Below are positions 1-11,830 of a stretch of DNA of 64,000 nucleotides, in pieces (position 1 is the first letter of the stretch; each line of letters starts with the position of its first letter). A program made the position numbers and the translations under genes. The stretch spans positions 9,993,096 to 10,057,095 of the forward strand of contig CM034100.1 in the NCBI GenBank assembly GCA_019914945.1. Direction: 5' to 3'. The notes under the pieces were generated by a model. It made no database searches. It had not been told where the DNA came from and saw only the letters and a list, made by a program, of their open reading frames with translations. The stretch comes from Typha latifolia. Taxonomy: Eukaryota > Streptophyta > Magnoliopsida > Poales > Typhaceae.

Positions 1-1284
1 CTCGAATTCCCCAAGTTCAAAGGTGGCAACCCGATCGATTGGTTGTATAGGGCGGAGCAATTCTTTGCATACCAAGGAATGACGGAAGAGTACAAGGTGA
101 CGCTTGCGAGCTTCCATCTTGAGGATGCGGCGCTTCATTGGTTTCGAGCAGCCAATGCCACTAAGGCTATCGAAACTTGGGCCAAATTTTGCACCGATAT
201 CACACGGCGATTTGGAGCATCGGGATATGAAGACTTTGATGCTCTCCTCTCAAAGACGGTGCAAAAGACCACGGTTGGGTCATACCAAGAAGAATTTGAG
301 AGGATTAGTAGCTGATGTCATCCACCAGGGACGGATCAGCAACTTCGCAGCACCTTCATCTCCGGGCTGTGGGGTGACATACAAGCCGATGTGAGGGCTT
401 TAAGGCCTAGAACCTTAAAGGAGGCCTTCGAAGATGCGGTGCTTATGGAAGACAAACATAGGGCCATGAAGATACACCTGAAGCAGAGTTGGATAAGCCA
501 AGGAAGCCGCAATCAAGCTCAACCAAACATAGCGGCGGGAAATACTATCGGAGTACCAAGGGTTGCTGCTACAGTGGTACCTCCTCGAGCACCCTTGAAG
601 CCATCCCAAGATGTGAAGTATGCACCTAGAGGTCCGGGACGAGCACTCACACCAGCCAAAGTAGAAGAAAGAAGAGCCAAGGGCCTATGCTTCCGTTGTG
701 ATGAGAAGTTTGTACCCGAGCATCGCTGCGCTAAACCGATGGGATCGGTGATGCTAATCGATGGATTGGAGGAAGCGGAGGACGAGTTTGCAGGTGAACG
801 TGCAGATGTGGCTGGACATCAAGGAGAAGAAACTGAGGAGCAACCCGTGGAGGACATGATAGCTGAAATCTCCCTCCACGCCTATTCGGGGACAGCTGCG
901 CCAAAAACCTTGCGGGTAAACGGGGTAGTCAAGAAAACCACAGTGAGAATCTTGATTGACACCGGGTCCACCCACAACTTCATTGACAAGAGGCTCCTTA
1001 GGAAGATTGGGCTCGAGTCGGAACCCACGGAAGGGTTCGATGTGACGATCGGAGATGGCACCACATTGTGAGCAGATTTTATTTGTGGAGGTGTGGAATT
1101 GAAGGTGCAAGGCCAAACTTTCACATTGGACCTTTATCCATTGGCCTTGCGAGGTGTCGACATTATTTTGGGGACTCAATGGCTTCAAAGCTTGAGACCC
1201 GTAACATTTGATTTCTCAAACCTCACACTGACATTTCGAAGGAACGGACGAAGGGTGTTGCTGGATGGAAATCAACCGCAGTAG
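1..1284 (+). pseudogene. Ty3/gypsy gag-protease, family A copy 1 (A1), 5' truncated by window
   Basis: Decayed gag and protease of a gypsy retrotransposon, cut by the window's left edge. Gag capsid-like residues (YRAEQFFAYQG, ASFHLEDAALHWFRA) start near base 43. A CCHC-type knuckle (CFRCDEKFVPEHRC) lies at about 688-729 and the aspartic protease motif ILIDTGSTHNFI at about 949-984. The frame is broken: a stop at 313-315, where family A copy A2 (30-35 kb) has arginine, and another at 1069-1071, also arginine in A2 and read as CGA to TGA decay. Family identity rests on near-identity with A2. It is not functional. Confidence 0.9.
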
Positions 1285-1878
1285 GGGCCAACATTGCAAC
1301 CACTTGTGGGCTTTCCTTGTGTAGGGGACCAAGCTCTACTATTGCAAATGGCTGTTGCTAAACCTAACTCGAGTCATTGGGAGGACCAAATCCAGATCCA
1401 CCAACTGCATCTAACTCGACCTCCCGAGCGCAATCGGATGCACCAGATTTCTATTGCTGAACTAACATTGAGTCAAGTGGTTCGACCACCCGACACCAAG
1501 TGGACTCAATGTAGATGGACCTGAATTCCACCTTGGGTTAGTTGGAGTACAAGTATCCAAGCTCGACTGAGGATGAACCCCTTTGAGGCAGTTATGGTCG
1601 CACTACCCCTATCTTGCGTGCCTACGAAAGACTCGCGGCGACGGATAGGACCGAGCTTGACTTGGAACTTGCTGATCGAGAATCGAGCGGCTGATGCCCT
1701 TTTGCGCCAACCTGACACGAGTGAGCTTACCTCTTTCTCAGCACCAACATTTCCTATATCTTCAGATATGTGGGGAACCAATGCAGAAGATCATACCATG
1801 GAAGAGCTTGAGTGAGAGTTCAAAGATCGCTTCCCAAATTTCAAACCTTGAGGACAAGGTTGCGGAAGCGTGGTGGAT
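1285..1878 (+). pseudogene. A1 pol remnant: RNase H tail and 3' end
   Basis: After the protease the reverse transcriptase and integrase are missing. Recognisable pieces are the RNase H end (ENRAADALLRQPDTSEL near 1678-1730) and, close to 1830, the polyprotein C-terminus read as RFPNF. The middle part, about 1290-1560, I could not assign. Copy A2 also lacks RT and RNase H, so large pol deletions recur in this family. Confidence 0.7.
1843..1878 (+). other. Polypurine tract region of A1
   Basis: Purine-rich stretch ending GGAAGCGTGGTGGAT directly before the LTR. It would prime plus-strand DNA synthesis. The same sequence with small changes precedes the 3' LTR of copy A2. It also encodes the LEDKV-like end of chromovirus polyproteins in another frame. 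Confidence 0.75.
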
Positions 1879-2811
1879 TGATACGATTCGGACTTCACCG
1901 ACGTCGTCTCGAGCATGGATTCACTTTAGGAGTGTTTTTGTTTCATGTTTTAGTGTTTAATTTCCATTAAAATAAGTTTTCTGTAAGTCGCGTTCGAACG
2001 CGGGTGGAGTGAGTTCGAACGCGCTTTGTGAACGGGGTTGTGAACGTGGTGAAGAAAATGTACTGTGCGTTGCGTTCGAACGCACTGTGAATGCCTGCAT
2101 CGCGTTCGCAAATCCAGAAGAGCGAACTCGGTGCGTTCGAACGCGGTCGGGCGAGTTCGAACGCGGTCGACAAAAATTGTGTTTTTAGGGTTAATTTGAG
2201 TTGTTGGTTAGCCTATAAACGGATGTGGTAGGCAACCAAATTGATTATTGATTATTGAGATTGAGTTTTGCCTTGCCTCCTTCGTCTTCTTCGCTCCCGT
2301 TCTCTCAATCCCCGGCGACGCCGCTTCTAACTTTCCTCGTCCGGCTAATCACCGTAGTCCCTTAGGGGTGGCCCTCTTCTCCCCCTTCGTCCAATCTATC
2401 CAGCACTTGCCCTAACCTTTCCATCAACCATAACCCATCCACCACCACTTTTTCACCGGTGCCACCCCATTAACGCCGGTCCTCCACCAACCATCATTAC
2501 CTAGGATCTCGTGCCTCCATCCACGAATCCAAAATAGAGCATCCTGATGATCGTCCACTAAACGGACTATATCTCGAGATCCCCAACTCCGATTCGGCTG
2601 AAACTTGATTTGTTGGAAAGCTCTTTTCCGGGCCTACAATATATCAAAATTTCACATTGATCCGACGGCAGAATATTTCGGGATCGTATTTCAAAGTTCC
2701 ATGCCAGATCTAGTCCAGATCAAGAATTGGAAGAGATCGAGCCTTCACCAAAAAGGCGTGATCGTACCAAGCTGGTATCAGAGCTCCATAGCCAGAGGCG
2801 TGATCGTATCA
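1879..2811 (+). repeat. Family A LTR (3' LTR of A1)
   Basis: Starts TGATACGATTCGG and ends GATCGTATCA, matching the A2 LTRs. At 1992-2165 it carries several copies of the palindrome GCGTTCGAACGC. A TATA box (TATAAA, 2214-2219) follows about 50 bp later, as expected for an LTR promoter. Near the 3' end, at 2771-2784, there is an internal copy of the tRNA-iMet primer binding sequence (CTGGTATCAGAGC). The left target flank is outside the window, so no duplication can be tested. Confidence 0.9.
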
Positions 2812-3706
2812 GACCCCAGGTTCACCTATAGGCTGTGGCATCATTTTGCTAAGTCACTGGGTACCAAATTGCAATTCAGCACTGCCTATCATCCTCAGAC
2901 TGATGGTCAGTCGGAGCGGATGATCCAGACTCTAGAGGACATGCTAAGTGCTTCAGTTGCAGACTTCGGACTCAGCTGGGACTGACACCTTCCCCTAATT
3001 GAGTTCGCCTATAATAATAGTCATCACTCAAGCATTGGGATGCCCTCCTATGAAGCCTTATATGGACGAAAATGTCGGACATCTATCAATTGGGATGAAG
3101 TGGGGAATGGAAGATAGAGAGCTTAGAGCTGATCCAGGAGACCGTGGACAAGGTGCGGAAGGTACGACAATATTTGCAGGTTGCCCAAAGTCGATAGAAG
3201 AGCTATGCTGACCGTTGACGTCGAGATCTGGAATTTCAGGTCGGGGATAAAGTCTTCCTCAAGGTCTCGCCGTGGAAAAGGGTATTTCGATTTGGGAAGA
3301 AGGGCAAGCTGAGCCCTCGATATATAGGCCCTTATGAGATCTTAGCATGGATAGGACCGGTTGATTACTGGGTGGATTTGCCATCGGAGCTGTCTCAGAT
3401 TCATAATGTGTACCATGTTTCGGTCTTGAGAAAGTATTTGTATAACTTGTCACACGTTTTGAGAGAAGAACCTATCCAGCTGAGAAAGGACTTATCCTAT
3501 GAGGAGCAACCAGTGCAAATCATTGACAGATGTGTGAAGACGCTCTGAAGAAGAGCCATACCTTTGGTCAAGGTCTTTTGGCGACACCATGGAGTAGAGG
3601 AAGCTACATGGGAGCCTGAGGAGGAGATTCAATCTACTTACCATCATTTATTTATCGACTCAGGTGCGTAATTTTGAGGGCAAAATTTCTTGTTGTTGGG
3701 GATAGT
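2812..3706 (+). pseudogene. Tekay/Del-type chromovirus integrase C-terminus and chromodomain
   Basis: Gypsy integrase reading SDPRFTYRLWHHFAKSLG then STAYHPQTDGQSERMIQ, which holds the catalytic glutamate. A GDKVFLKVSPWK segment and a chromodomain-type end (REEPIQLRKDLSYEEQPVQ, then VEEATWEPEEE) follow. Stops and frame changes occur near 2985, 3210 and 3548. The A1 LTR abuts the SDPRF motif, so A1 inserted inside this integrase. The end (about 3665-3706) is non-coding and G-rich (TTGTTGGGGATAG), consistent with a polypurine tract before the LTR. Confidence 0.85.
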
Positions 3707-6420
3707 TGTAACACCCGTAAACTTTAAAAAAAAAATTCATAACGCACACGCTCAGCGCGTGCGTCACAGAGCCTGCCACCTCCCCGTCCTCACTTCTCCT
3801 TCTTCTTCCTTTTCCCTTGTCGTGCACGCCACCCTTCCCCACCTCCATTAATCCCCCTTCCCCCGACCGCACCATTTTTTTTGCACCTCACTATCTCTCT
3901 CCATCTCCTTCTCATGGGTTGCCGATGCCGGAGCCGACGAAGCCCAGGACCCTGAGCCGTCGAGCCTGCCGACCAACCCCCGCCATTAATTTTAGTAGTG
4001 TAACCTCCCCCTCCCTCGCCGTCATCGGATCCACGGCGGTTAACGACCTCGCGTCTAGCTGCCGATCCGAGAAGCTCCGGTGGAGGGAGAGAAACCCTCT
4101 CTGGGCTTTGGGAACTTATTGAAGAGAGGAGGCACCTCCATGGCCATCGGCCAAGGAGCGCAGCCCCGTCGCCGTCGGGCCCCCTCCTCCTCTCTTTCTT
4201 TTCTTCCCCTCTTTCTTTTTCTTTCCCCCTACCTACCCGTCAGTCTCATGGCCGTTCCGCCGGCCTCGTGGCTGCGTTGCCGACCTCGGCGCTGCGCCAC
4301 CGACGCTGCAACCTTGTGGACCTTCCCTCCCCTCCCTCTATCTCCTTCCCTTGGAAGGGAAGGGCATGCGAACACCCTTGCTGGGCTGCGGCTTAGACCG
4401 CAGAACACAATACTTGTGGGCCATGGTCTGGACCGCAGCCCAGGAGCCTATAAGGCTAAATGGGCTGCGGTTCAGACCGCTGCCCATGAACCGCAAGGCC
4501 TGTGGGCTGCAGTTCAGATCGCAGCCCATAGAGCCCGTGGGCTGCAATTTGGACTACAGCCCACGAGCTATTTCTTCCTTACCTGTTGAGTTGGGCTTGG
4601 GCCTAACCCAATACCCCAGCCTAACCCATTTGGGGCCATTTGGACCTTATAACCTCTTTTACCTACTTTTACTTGATTAATTAGCCTAACCATCCTCGTA
4701 ATGACCATTTATTATCATGTGAATTTTAGGATAACATAGAACTCACCCTAGGAGACCCTTGACTCATGTATATGCCTAAACATAAATTCTCTAATAAGAT
4801 AATTAATTCTATTAGTTCGCTAATCTTACGTATTGCTTTACTTGCGGGAATTAATAGGATTTACACTACGTGAGGAAGATTTTGGGATCCCGGAGGAGCC
4901 GGCTAGCTGAGGAGATTTAGTGTACTATGGAGACCCCCCAAGCGAGTAGAATTTATACAAGTTTAGAATAATGTAGTTAAATTATTATACCTTTAATGTC
5001 ATTGTAGGAAATGTCGGCATTAATCCATGCATCTAGTGTACCATGATGTAGCTTGATATGTGCAATTATTGATAACTTACTCATCATGATATAATGAGAA
5101 TGTTAGTGTTAGCATGGACATTAGTGTAACGATGCTCTACATGTATCCTGTATGATAAACTCTAGCATAAATATTTGTTGTGAATATAGAATGTAACGAT
5201 CATGATGACTATGACATGACTTATATACTCACAGACACTACCCCACTTTCACCTATCATTAGTAGTCAACTTCTGACTAGGCAGTGCCCCTACTCTTTCA
5301 GTTTAGGGTTAAGGGTAGAGTGTATTTTATATGACTATACTATTAGTGGCCTACACCTGAGGTCGGGAGCCTGTGTGGCGTTCAGGTAATTATACTGCAT
5401 AGTCAAGACTATATTATAATGATAGAAGAACATGATTGTGAGGCGGGGATATATCTCTAGCGATACCCGACGACGTAGGGTCAGGGCGTTTGTTGATGAG
5501 CCAAGGGCTCCCGATTCTCTCGCTGAGGGCGGTGATGATTTAGAGAGAGTGAGATATGAGCTTACGACCGGGGTCCTTAGTCTAATGGCCACAAATAACC
5601 GGTCACATATAGTGTTGTCATACACGTGTAGGTGGCATTACCGTTAGATGTGTATATATCCCCCTCGATGTATGAGATGATGGATAATTTTCTTGAGAGT
5701 ATTTATCCTATGTGGTGAATAGCTTAGTGAGCTATGATAAGTATGATTAATGTCTCAGTAGGCATGAGATGACTAAATTACTCTTTTATTGCTATGCATA
5801 ATCTGTAAACACTATGATTGAGATTTGTATGAAATTGTATCAAGCATGATATCTATGTGGACTTATCTTGATACGTTTAGTAACTAGCATCTTCCAGGTT
5901 AGTGACTGGTAATCTTTATCGATTACATTGATTTAGTAACTCATGGTAAGTCATTTCAACAAACATATTATTATTGCTAGCAAATATAGGCATACATTGG
6001 ATATGCACATGTGATTTCATTATTTTAGGTTGTATGGATCCTACTCGCTGGGATGTATGCTCACCACCTCTTGGTAGCATTATTTCAAAGCTAAGGGACA
6101 CAGGTGCAGGTAGCGAAGAATAACTGCATTTCTATTTCAGTATGTTTATTAGTTGTATTAAGCCCCTGCGAGGGCGTTATGATTGACGATGTATTTTGGA
6201 CTTTAGCATTGTATTTTGGATGTGTATTTAGAAGGCTTGTTGTGGCCTATGGAACTTATATTCAGACTCTTATGGTTGAGTTTATTTATGGTGAATTTGT
6301 GTTGTTGTGTGCCTTGTGAAATATTTTTACTGACAGGTCATGTGATGCACCCCATGGAGGGATTTACCCATGCGGTTTACACGTGTATTTGGAAGTTTAG
6401 GTGTTTCAACCTATCTAGCC
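3707..6420 (+). repeat. Tekay-type long LTR (right end approximate)
   Basis: Begins TGTAACACCCG after the polypurine tract. The first 60 bases contain an inverted repeat (ACGCACACGC / GCGCGTGCGT, 3741-3763). A pyrimidine-rich GC stretch (3780-4350), a block of G+C hairpins (4382-4566) and a long AT-rich part follow. The layout matches the minus-strand T LTRs at 18.7-37.1, 46.3-49.3 and 49.3-52.2 kb, but the sequence is a different subfamily. I could not fix the right end. I see no gene in it, and the open frames at 3817-4680 are shadows of biased composition. Confidence 0.6.
4382..4566. repeat. Cluster of five imperfect G+C-rich hairpin units in the LTR
   Basis: Five successive units, each close to self-complementary, variants of GGGCTGCGGTTCAGACCGC followed by AGCCCA. 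They begin near 4382, 4420, 4458, 4500 and 4539. Each could fold as a stem with a 3-5 base loop. The minus-strand T LTRs hold one or two hairpins of a different sequence (GTGCTGGGC / GCCCAGCAC) in the comparable place. Confidence 0.75.
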
Positions 6421-7686
6421 ATTGAAGGGCCAACAAGATAGGATTTATCTGATCTTTGGTCACTTTTTGGCCAATATCTTGAGATCCTCCGGAATATCTT
6501 TCGAATGTTTTGTGCGAATTTTGTCCAAAACCAGTCACGAGACGATTAAACCATTCGAGGGGAGATCAGAGCATAATAAGGTTAGAGAATGCATAGTCTA
6601 GTCAAACAAAGAGGAAGAAGACAATCTTGCAATTGCTTGTTTAATCCAAGATGGTTCAATTATGTGTGTAGGTACATATGGCTATCTAATTAGACTCTAT
6701 TCAGTCTAGCTTACTAAGCTCAGGTCCAATTAACTTAATAACTAAATTTAAAGGATTAAAAATCTAGGGTCTAATATGAACTTGAATCTAATTAAATAAT
6801 TCAATGATGAAAATAAATAAATAAAGTCAAGGGTTTTTATTGCGTTTCATGAATTGTTGTTATTAGGGGCTGAACCCAATGCCTCCTCACCCTTGATTTG
6901 GCGAGGTCTTGAACCGCATCACAAAATTCTATAACTTGCAAATTAAACACATTGTATAAGATACTTCAACTTTTTTCTCCTTTTTTTTTATCATGTGTTC
7001 TTTCACATTAGTTTAGGGAGGCTAATCATGTGGTCAACCATTGGGTTAGCTCTGTATCCTCTTTTCTCCATAGATTGGTGTATAGGGATACTTAATGTAT
7101 CCTTTAGATATTTGAGTTTTTGGTGCCCTTTGTTGTCATTTATTGCCATTTATTGCCGGATTACAAAACAAAAGGAGGTGAAGGTGCAAAGATAAATTAA
7201 AATTGATAGTCAGTAAAAAAAGTAAATAATATTAATTTATATTGCAAATCGATCATAATAATAAGAGTAAAATATATTGCGTAAATTATAAAATTCCCTT
7301 GAAACAAATATACGAAACCCTTGGAGTGTAATCAAATCGATTGTACTGTAAGCTAAGCTGGAGTCACTCTCAAGCAGTACGACATACCGCTTTCACTACT
7401 TACTGGCACATGGGAAGTAGGTGTTGAGCGCCAGGGGCCACTAACTAACCACATGCATGGCATCTTCAACACCATCGAACCAACTAGTCCTCAAGAGGGG
7501 GAAAAAATCTCCATTTCCCTGTCTGCTGTTAGGAATCGAACATTCCATCAGTACGCGCAAAGAAACCGCGTGAACAAAAGATATCCCTAAGCCAGAAGCA
7601 AAGTAAAGACAAAATTACGCGCCTATCCTTTTAGCCTCTTTGAAACTCGTCGCTCCTCTCTCTCCCAACTCAATCGCGTGGGCCCC
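6421..7686. other. Intergenic region upstream of the CML gene
   Basis: AT-rich, no credible coding frame. No canonical TATA box is clear in the last 200 bases before the CML start. The leader just before the ATG is pyrimidine-rich (CGCTCCTCTCTCTCCCAACTC). The stretch 6421-6700 could still be LTR tail. Confidence 0.5.
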
Positions 7687-8187
7687 ATGGCGAAGCACTC
7701 GTCCTCCTCCCTCGGCCTCGAATCTATGGACGAGGTCGAGAAGGTCTTCTCCCGCTACGACGCCAACGGCGACGGCAAGATCTCCGCCTCCGAACTCGCC
7801 TGTGTAGTCGGCGCCCTCGGCTCCGTCGCGTGCCCCAACGAGCTCCGCAGCATGATGGACGAGATGGACTCCGACCGCGACGGGTTCATCGACCTCGAGG
7901 AGTTCGCTGCCTTTCACCTTCGCCGGGACAACGGCCGCGCCCCCACCGCGGCTGGGGCTGAGGCGGAGCTGAGGGAGGCGTTTGCGATGTACGACCTCGA
8001 TCGGAACGGCGTGATCTCGGCGAAGGAGCTGCACCAGGTGTTCAGGAGGCTTGGGGAGAAATGCTCCGTTAAAGATTGCTCGCGGATGATTAGGTCCGTC
8101 GATTCGGACGGTGATGGAAGCGTCAACTTTGAGGAGTTTAAGAAGATGATGAAGAGGGGCAGCAGCGCCGCTGGGCCATCGAAGTGA
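7687..8187 (+). CDS. Calmodulin-like calcium sensor, CML27-type, four EF-hands
   Basis: 166-residue EF-hand protein expected to bind Ca2+ and relay it to targets in cytosol or nucleus. Four canonical loops are visible: [12 protein letters not shown] (about residue 25), [12 protein letters not shown] (about 62), [12 protein letters not shown] (about 105) and [12 protein letters not shown] (about 141). Position 12 of each loop is glutamate, so all four look competent. The short Ser-rich N-terminus, the linker rich in Arg/Ala/Gly and the segment [21 protein letters not shown] are typical of the CML25/26/27 group rather than true calmodulin. There is no signal peptide or membrane segment. The ATG in GGCCCCATGG has good plant start context. 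The gene is intronless and intact, and GC content falls from 5' to 3'. It is one of two intact host genes here. Confidence 0.93.
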   Translation: MAKHSSSSLGLESMDEVEKVFSRYDANGDGKISASELACVVGALGSVACPNELRSMMDEMDSDRDGFIDLEEFAAFHLRRDNGRAPTAAGAEAELREAFAMYDLDRNGVISAKELHQVFRRLGEKCSVKDCSRMIRSVDSDGDGSVNFEEFKKMMKRGSSAAGPSK

Positions 8188-8809
8188 TGGTGTATCTCGG
8201 GGTTTGTATTCTTATACGTGCAGAAGCGTGTGGAGTATGGGATGTTGTAAAAAAGATTAAAGCTCTGTAGCTAGCTATCTAGCTCTGACGAAGGATTTTC
8301 TTTTTTGTTTTTATTGAAATGTCGAAAGATTGCTGCACTAACGTTCTGTGATCTTAGACACATCCACTGGTCACAGTGTGTTAACATTATCATGTGGATC
8401 TTATCGCTATTTATATGGGGCATTTAGTTGTCTCTTCTGATAGTAATCGTAGTTAATTATAACGTCTGCAGGTGTTGTGCAATCTTTCTTGTAGGGGTGT
8501 TAACTTGCTGATTACTTTCCGGAGGTTATTTGAGTAAGGTTCTCTCAATTTGGTAGGCTAGGCTCGTTATGAAGCTTGCTAAATGTTTGATTGAATATTA
8601 GGTTCGTTTTTTTTTTACTTATGGAATATTTATTAGTGATTATTAAACACCCTCAACAACAACTTGTATCAAATCAAACTCAATATGGTAACTAATATGG
8701 TGTTATATACTCGTATTTATGTATATATATGAGTATACTCTTATTAAGCCAAGCTTGGTAAACTAATACTGGGTTCAAATTTAGCCTTGAAAATTAATTT
8801 GAGCTCAAG
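8188..8809. other. CML 3' flank, intergenic
   Basis: Contains the CML 3' UTR and AT-rich spacer. I see no gene or clear repeat. A perfect AATAAA is not obvious directly after the stop. Confidence 0.5.
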
Positions 8810-9070
8810 TGTTATGAACCAAAACTTAGCCCCAATCAACCTGGAGTACAGCAAGACAGCCCCCATAGTCTCAGGAGAATATATGTCAGATATTATATTA
8901 TCGACAAAAAATTATGAAACTAGTTGGATTCGATTCATAATTTTCTGACCTACATCTTTGTATTTACACCTTTCGCAAATTCGGATCACTGCTAGGGATA
9001 AATTACGGTGTACTTTCAATGGAAGGGTTGATGGCGGGAGGCGATGGTAATGGTGGAGATGGAGTGAATG
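8810..9070 (-). repeat. Family C gypsy LTR, left part (split by B1)
   Basis: Similar to B LTRs in the stretch reading CGACAAAAAATTATGAAAC and TTCTGACCTACATCTTTGTA. It continues at 15648 after the B1 insertion. The left end is placed at TGTTATGAACC with low certainty. Joined to 15648-16163 it gives an LTR of about 777 bp, the usual size in this group. Confidence 0.6.
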
Positions 9071-9861
9071 TGATAGGTTACGGAACGATTCCTTTAAGAT
9101 CTGAATTTATTACATGAATCAGTCCGCGCAACCAAGAAAAAATATTTACAAAATATTTTTTCGTAGACAAAAAATTACGAAACCAAGTGGAATCGATCTG
9201 TAACTCTCTGATCTACATTTTTTAAATATGCCCTACTATGATATAGTGCGGATGATGATGGTGGTAACGGGTGGAGTGGATGTTAGGGTTATAGATGATA
9301 ATGGAGTTGAGAATGGATTGTCGATGTAGTCTAAGGGATAAAGATGAGTGGGAAGAAGTGGTCGAGATCCCAAGAAATAGGGAGGACTCGATAGACGAGG
9401 GAGATTAGAAGTTAGGACAGACCTTGCCAACGGTACATGTGGTAGGTTAGTGAAGAGGGAGGAGGAAGATTAGGATAGAGAGAAGATAGAGAGGGAAGAA
9501 ACTAATATTTCAATATTATAATGATTTTGGCTGCCATCCACGGCTTTATAGAGGCTAGCCAACAAGCCAAAATAATAATTATTAACTCTAATTCTAGTGG
9601 ACTCCCGCCTATTGCGTTCGAACGCACAAAAGACATTCTCTATCGATGCGAATGTGATGTAGACATTCGAATGTGGCATTCGAACTCGCCCAAATGTGTT
9701 CGAACGCGCATTTCACGTTCTTATTTTTGCGAACCTGATGTAGGTGTTCGCAAAGGGGTTCGAACGTGCTCCCAACCACGTTCGAATGTGACTTACAAAA
9801 ATTTATTTTAATGAAAACAAATAACTAATACGATAAGAAAAGACACTAACTAAGTGCATCA
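9071..9861 (-). repeat. B1 3' LTR
   Basis: Reads TGATAGGTTACGG to GTGCATCA on the plus strand. The sense promoter is on the minus strand, with a TATA box at 9544-9549 and the palindrome array at 9612-9786 just upstream of it. The next internal bases, CCCACCACGCTTCCCCCACC, are the complement of the polypurine tract. Confidence 0.85.
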
Positions 9862-9888
9862 GCCCACCACGCTTCCCCCACCTTGTCA

Positions 9889-11100
9889 TCAAGATGTAAA
9901 GTCGGGGAAACGCTCCAAGATATCCATTTTCAACTCCCATGTCGTCTCATCGAATCGCTTGCCAAGCCACTTGACTAGAATCTCCATCTCTAATCTGATA
10001 TCATGACATCGTCGGCACCTAGCAAGTACACGAACTGGCTCTAGGATCTCTATCTCCTCTAATGGCTCCGGTAGAAATGATCCAACGACCTCATGATCTC
10101 CAATTTGCTCCCTCAATAATGAAACATAGAAGACAGGATGCACTCTCGACCCCTCAGGCAGCTCCAAACGATACGCAACCGGACCAATACGCTCTAACAC
10201 CCGAAACAGTTCGAAGTAGCAATGTGCGAACTTCTGATTTCGCATTGGACGCAAGGTCACCAGTCTATACGGTTGCACCCTCATGAACAACCAACTGCCA
10301 AAGTCGAACTCCTGCTTTCTATCGTTGCGATCATAAACTTGCTTCATGCGGTTTTGAGCAAATTTAAGATAGGCATGCAACCTCCTCAATATGGTGTCTT
10401 TATCCATCAAAGCTAAGTCCACCTCCGTTCGATCTATAGATGCCACTGGATCATAAGTGCATAATGTCGGAGCCGTGTGCCCATACACCGCCTCAAAAAG
10501 AGTCATGTCAATGCTGCTGTGGTAGGCGGTGCTGTATGGCCACTCCGCCCATGGTAAGAACTCCAACCATTGTCTTGGCATCTCTTCAACAAAACACCTC
10601 AAGTACTGCTCAATGCCTCGATTAACCACCTCGATTTGGCCATTCGTCTATGGATGGTAGGTCGAACTAAAGTTCAATTAAGTTCCCTGTAATATGAAAA
10701 ACTCTATCCAAAAGTCGCTCATAAATACACGATCACGATCTTAGATAATCGTGTGTGGCATGCCATGCAACCGAGCAATATTTCTAACAAAAATTTTAGC
10801 CACTGATTTAGCTAAAAATGAATATGACAATGCAGAAAAGTGTGCATACTTGCTCAACTTGTTAACCACCACAAAAATAATGGAATAACCACGTACTAGC
10901 GGAAGATCCTCTATGAAATCCATAGAAATATCTTTACAAACATGGTCCGGTACCAGCAAAAGGCCATAGCCCTTTGAGAGACTTCGCAAGCACGGACAAA
11001 ACTCCTCACATCTCGCCTCAATCCTGGCTACGTGCAACTCTGAGATATCCTCCTATAAGTCCTCAAGATACCCTCGTGACTAGCCTATAGAGTTTGCTGG
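9889..11100 (-). pseudogene. B1 integrase with chromodomain-like C-terminus
   Basis: Two blocks. 10741-11037 carries the integrase N-terminal and core start (DHVCKDISMDFIEDLPLV, then VVNKLSKYAHFSAL). 9889-10629 has the core end ([12 protein letters not shown]), the GPVAYRLELPEGSRVHPVF segment and a chromodomain-type tail (EMEILVKWLGKRFDETTWE). The catalytic region between 10630 and 10740 is out of frame. The polyprotein ends close to the polypurine tract, as in other chromoviruses. Confidence 0.85.
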
Positions 11101-11830
11101 AAGTGGTCCAACAATATCTGTCGCAATCCATCATTTGCAGGCACCCAAATGCATTCGCGGTCCAGCAACAAACCACCTCGATTCTCCAACTTTGGATGGC
11201 GCTCTGGATTATCCAATACCTCCTATAACCATCTCAAAACACCTAGGTCAGATGTACATGTATACATCAGCTCATCAAGAAAAGAAAAGATAGGAGAAGA
11301 ATAAGGTGCAAGCTCGGCGGTTTCGGATTGGCATGATAGTGCATCTGCCGCTCTATTTTTCGTCCCTTTCTTGTATTAAATTTTATAACTATACCCCAGC
11401 AATTTTGTGACCCATCTCTCCTATGCCAAAGTGTGAATATGCTACCCCATAAAGTATCGAAGGCTCCTTTGATCAGCTCGGATAATGAATCACCTACAGA
11501 TCAAATAAGGCCTCCACTTTGTCACTGCATGCAGAATTGCCAACATCTCTCTCTCGTAGGTCAATAATTGCTGGGATTTTTGTGATAAGGCCTTGCTAAG
11601 AAAAGTTATGGGACGCCCTCCTTGCATTAGTACAACTCCTATGCTAACTCCCGATGCATCATATTCCATAATGAACTCTTTGGTGAAGTCCGACAAAGTT
11701 AGAACGGGCGTCATCATCATTGTTGTTTTCAGTTTTTCAAAGGTTGTATTGGCGTCATCCGTCCATCTAAAAGAGTTTCTTCCTCAGGAAAGAAGTGAGA
11801 AGAGCGATGATCTTGCCATACTATGGTGGT
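11101..11830 (-). pseudogene. B1 RNase H and integrase zinc-finger linker
   Basis: The frame at 11490-11720 reads DFTKEFIMEYDASGVSIGVV and ALSQKSQQLLTYEREMLAIL, the start of gypsy RNase H. The rest, down to about 11100, is recognisable only in pieces with stops. Confidence 0.8.

Noticed and set aside
1992..2165. Heat-shock elements in the palindromes
   Set aside because: Heat-shock elements need GAA and TTC separated by two bases. Here TTCGAA has none between, so the spacing does not fit.
4080..4680. Overlapping open frames of 109-169 residues
   Set aside because: They fall in the G+C-rich, pyrimidine-biased part of an LTR with repeated hairpins. No domain, and frames overlap without one being better.
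7615..8034. 139-residue frame opposite the CML gene
   Set aside because: Antisense shadow of a GC-rich coding region. The EF-hand frame explains the sequence.
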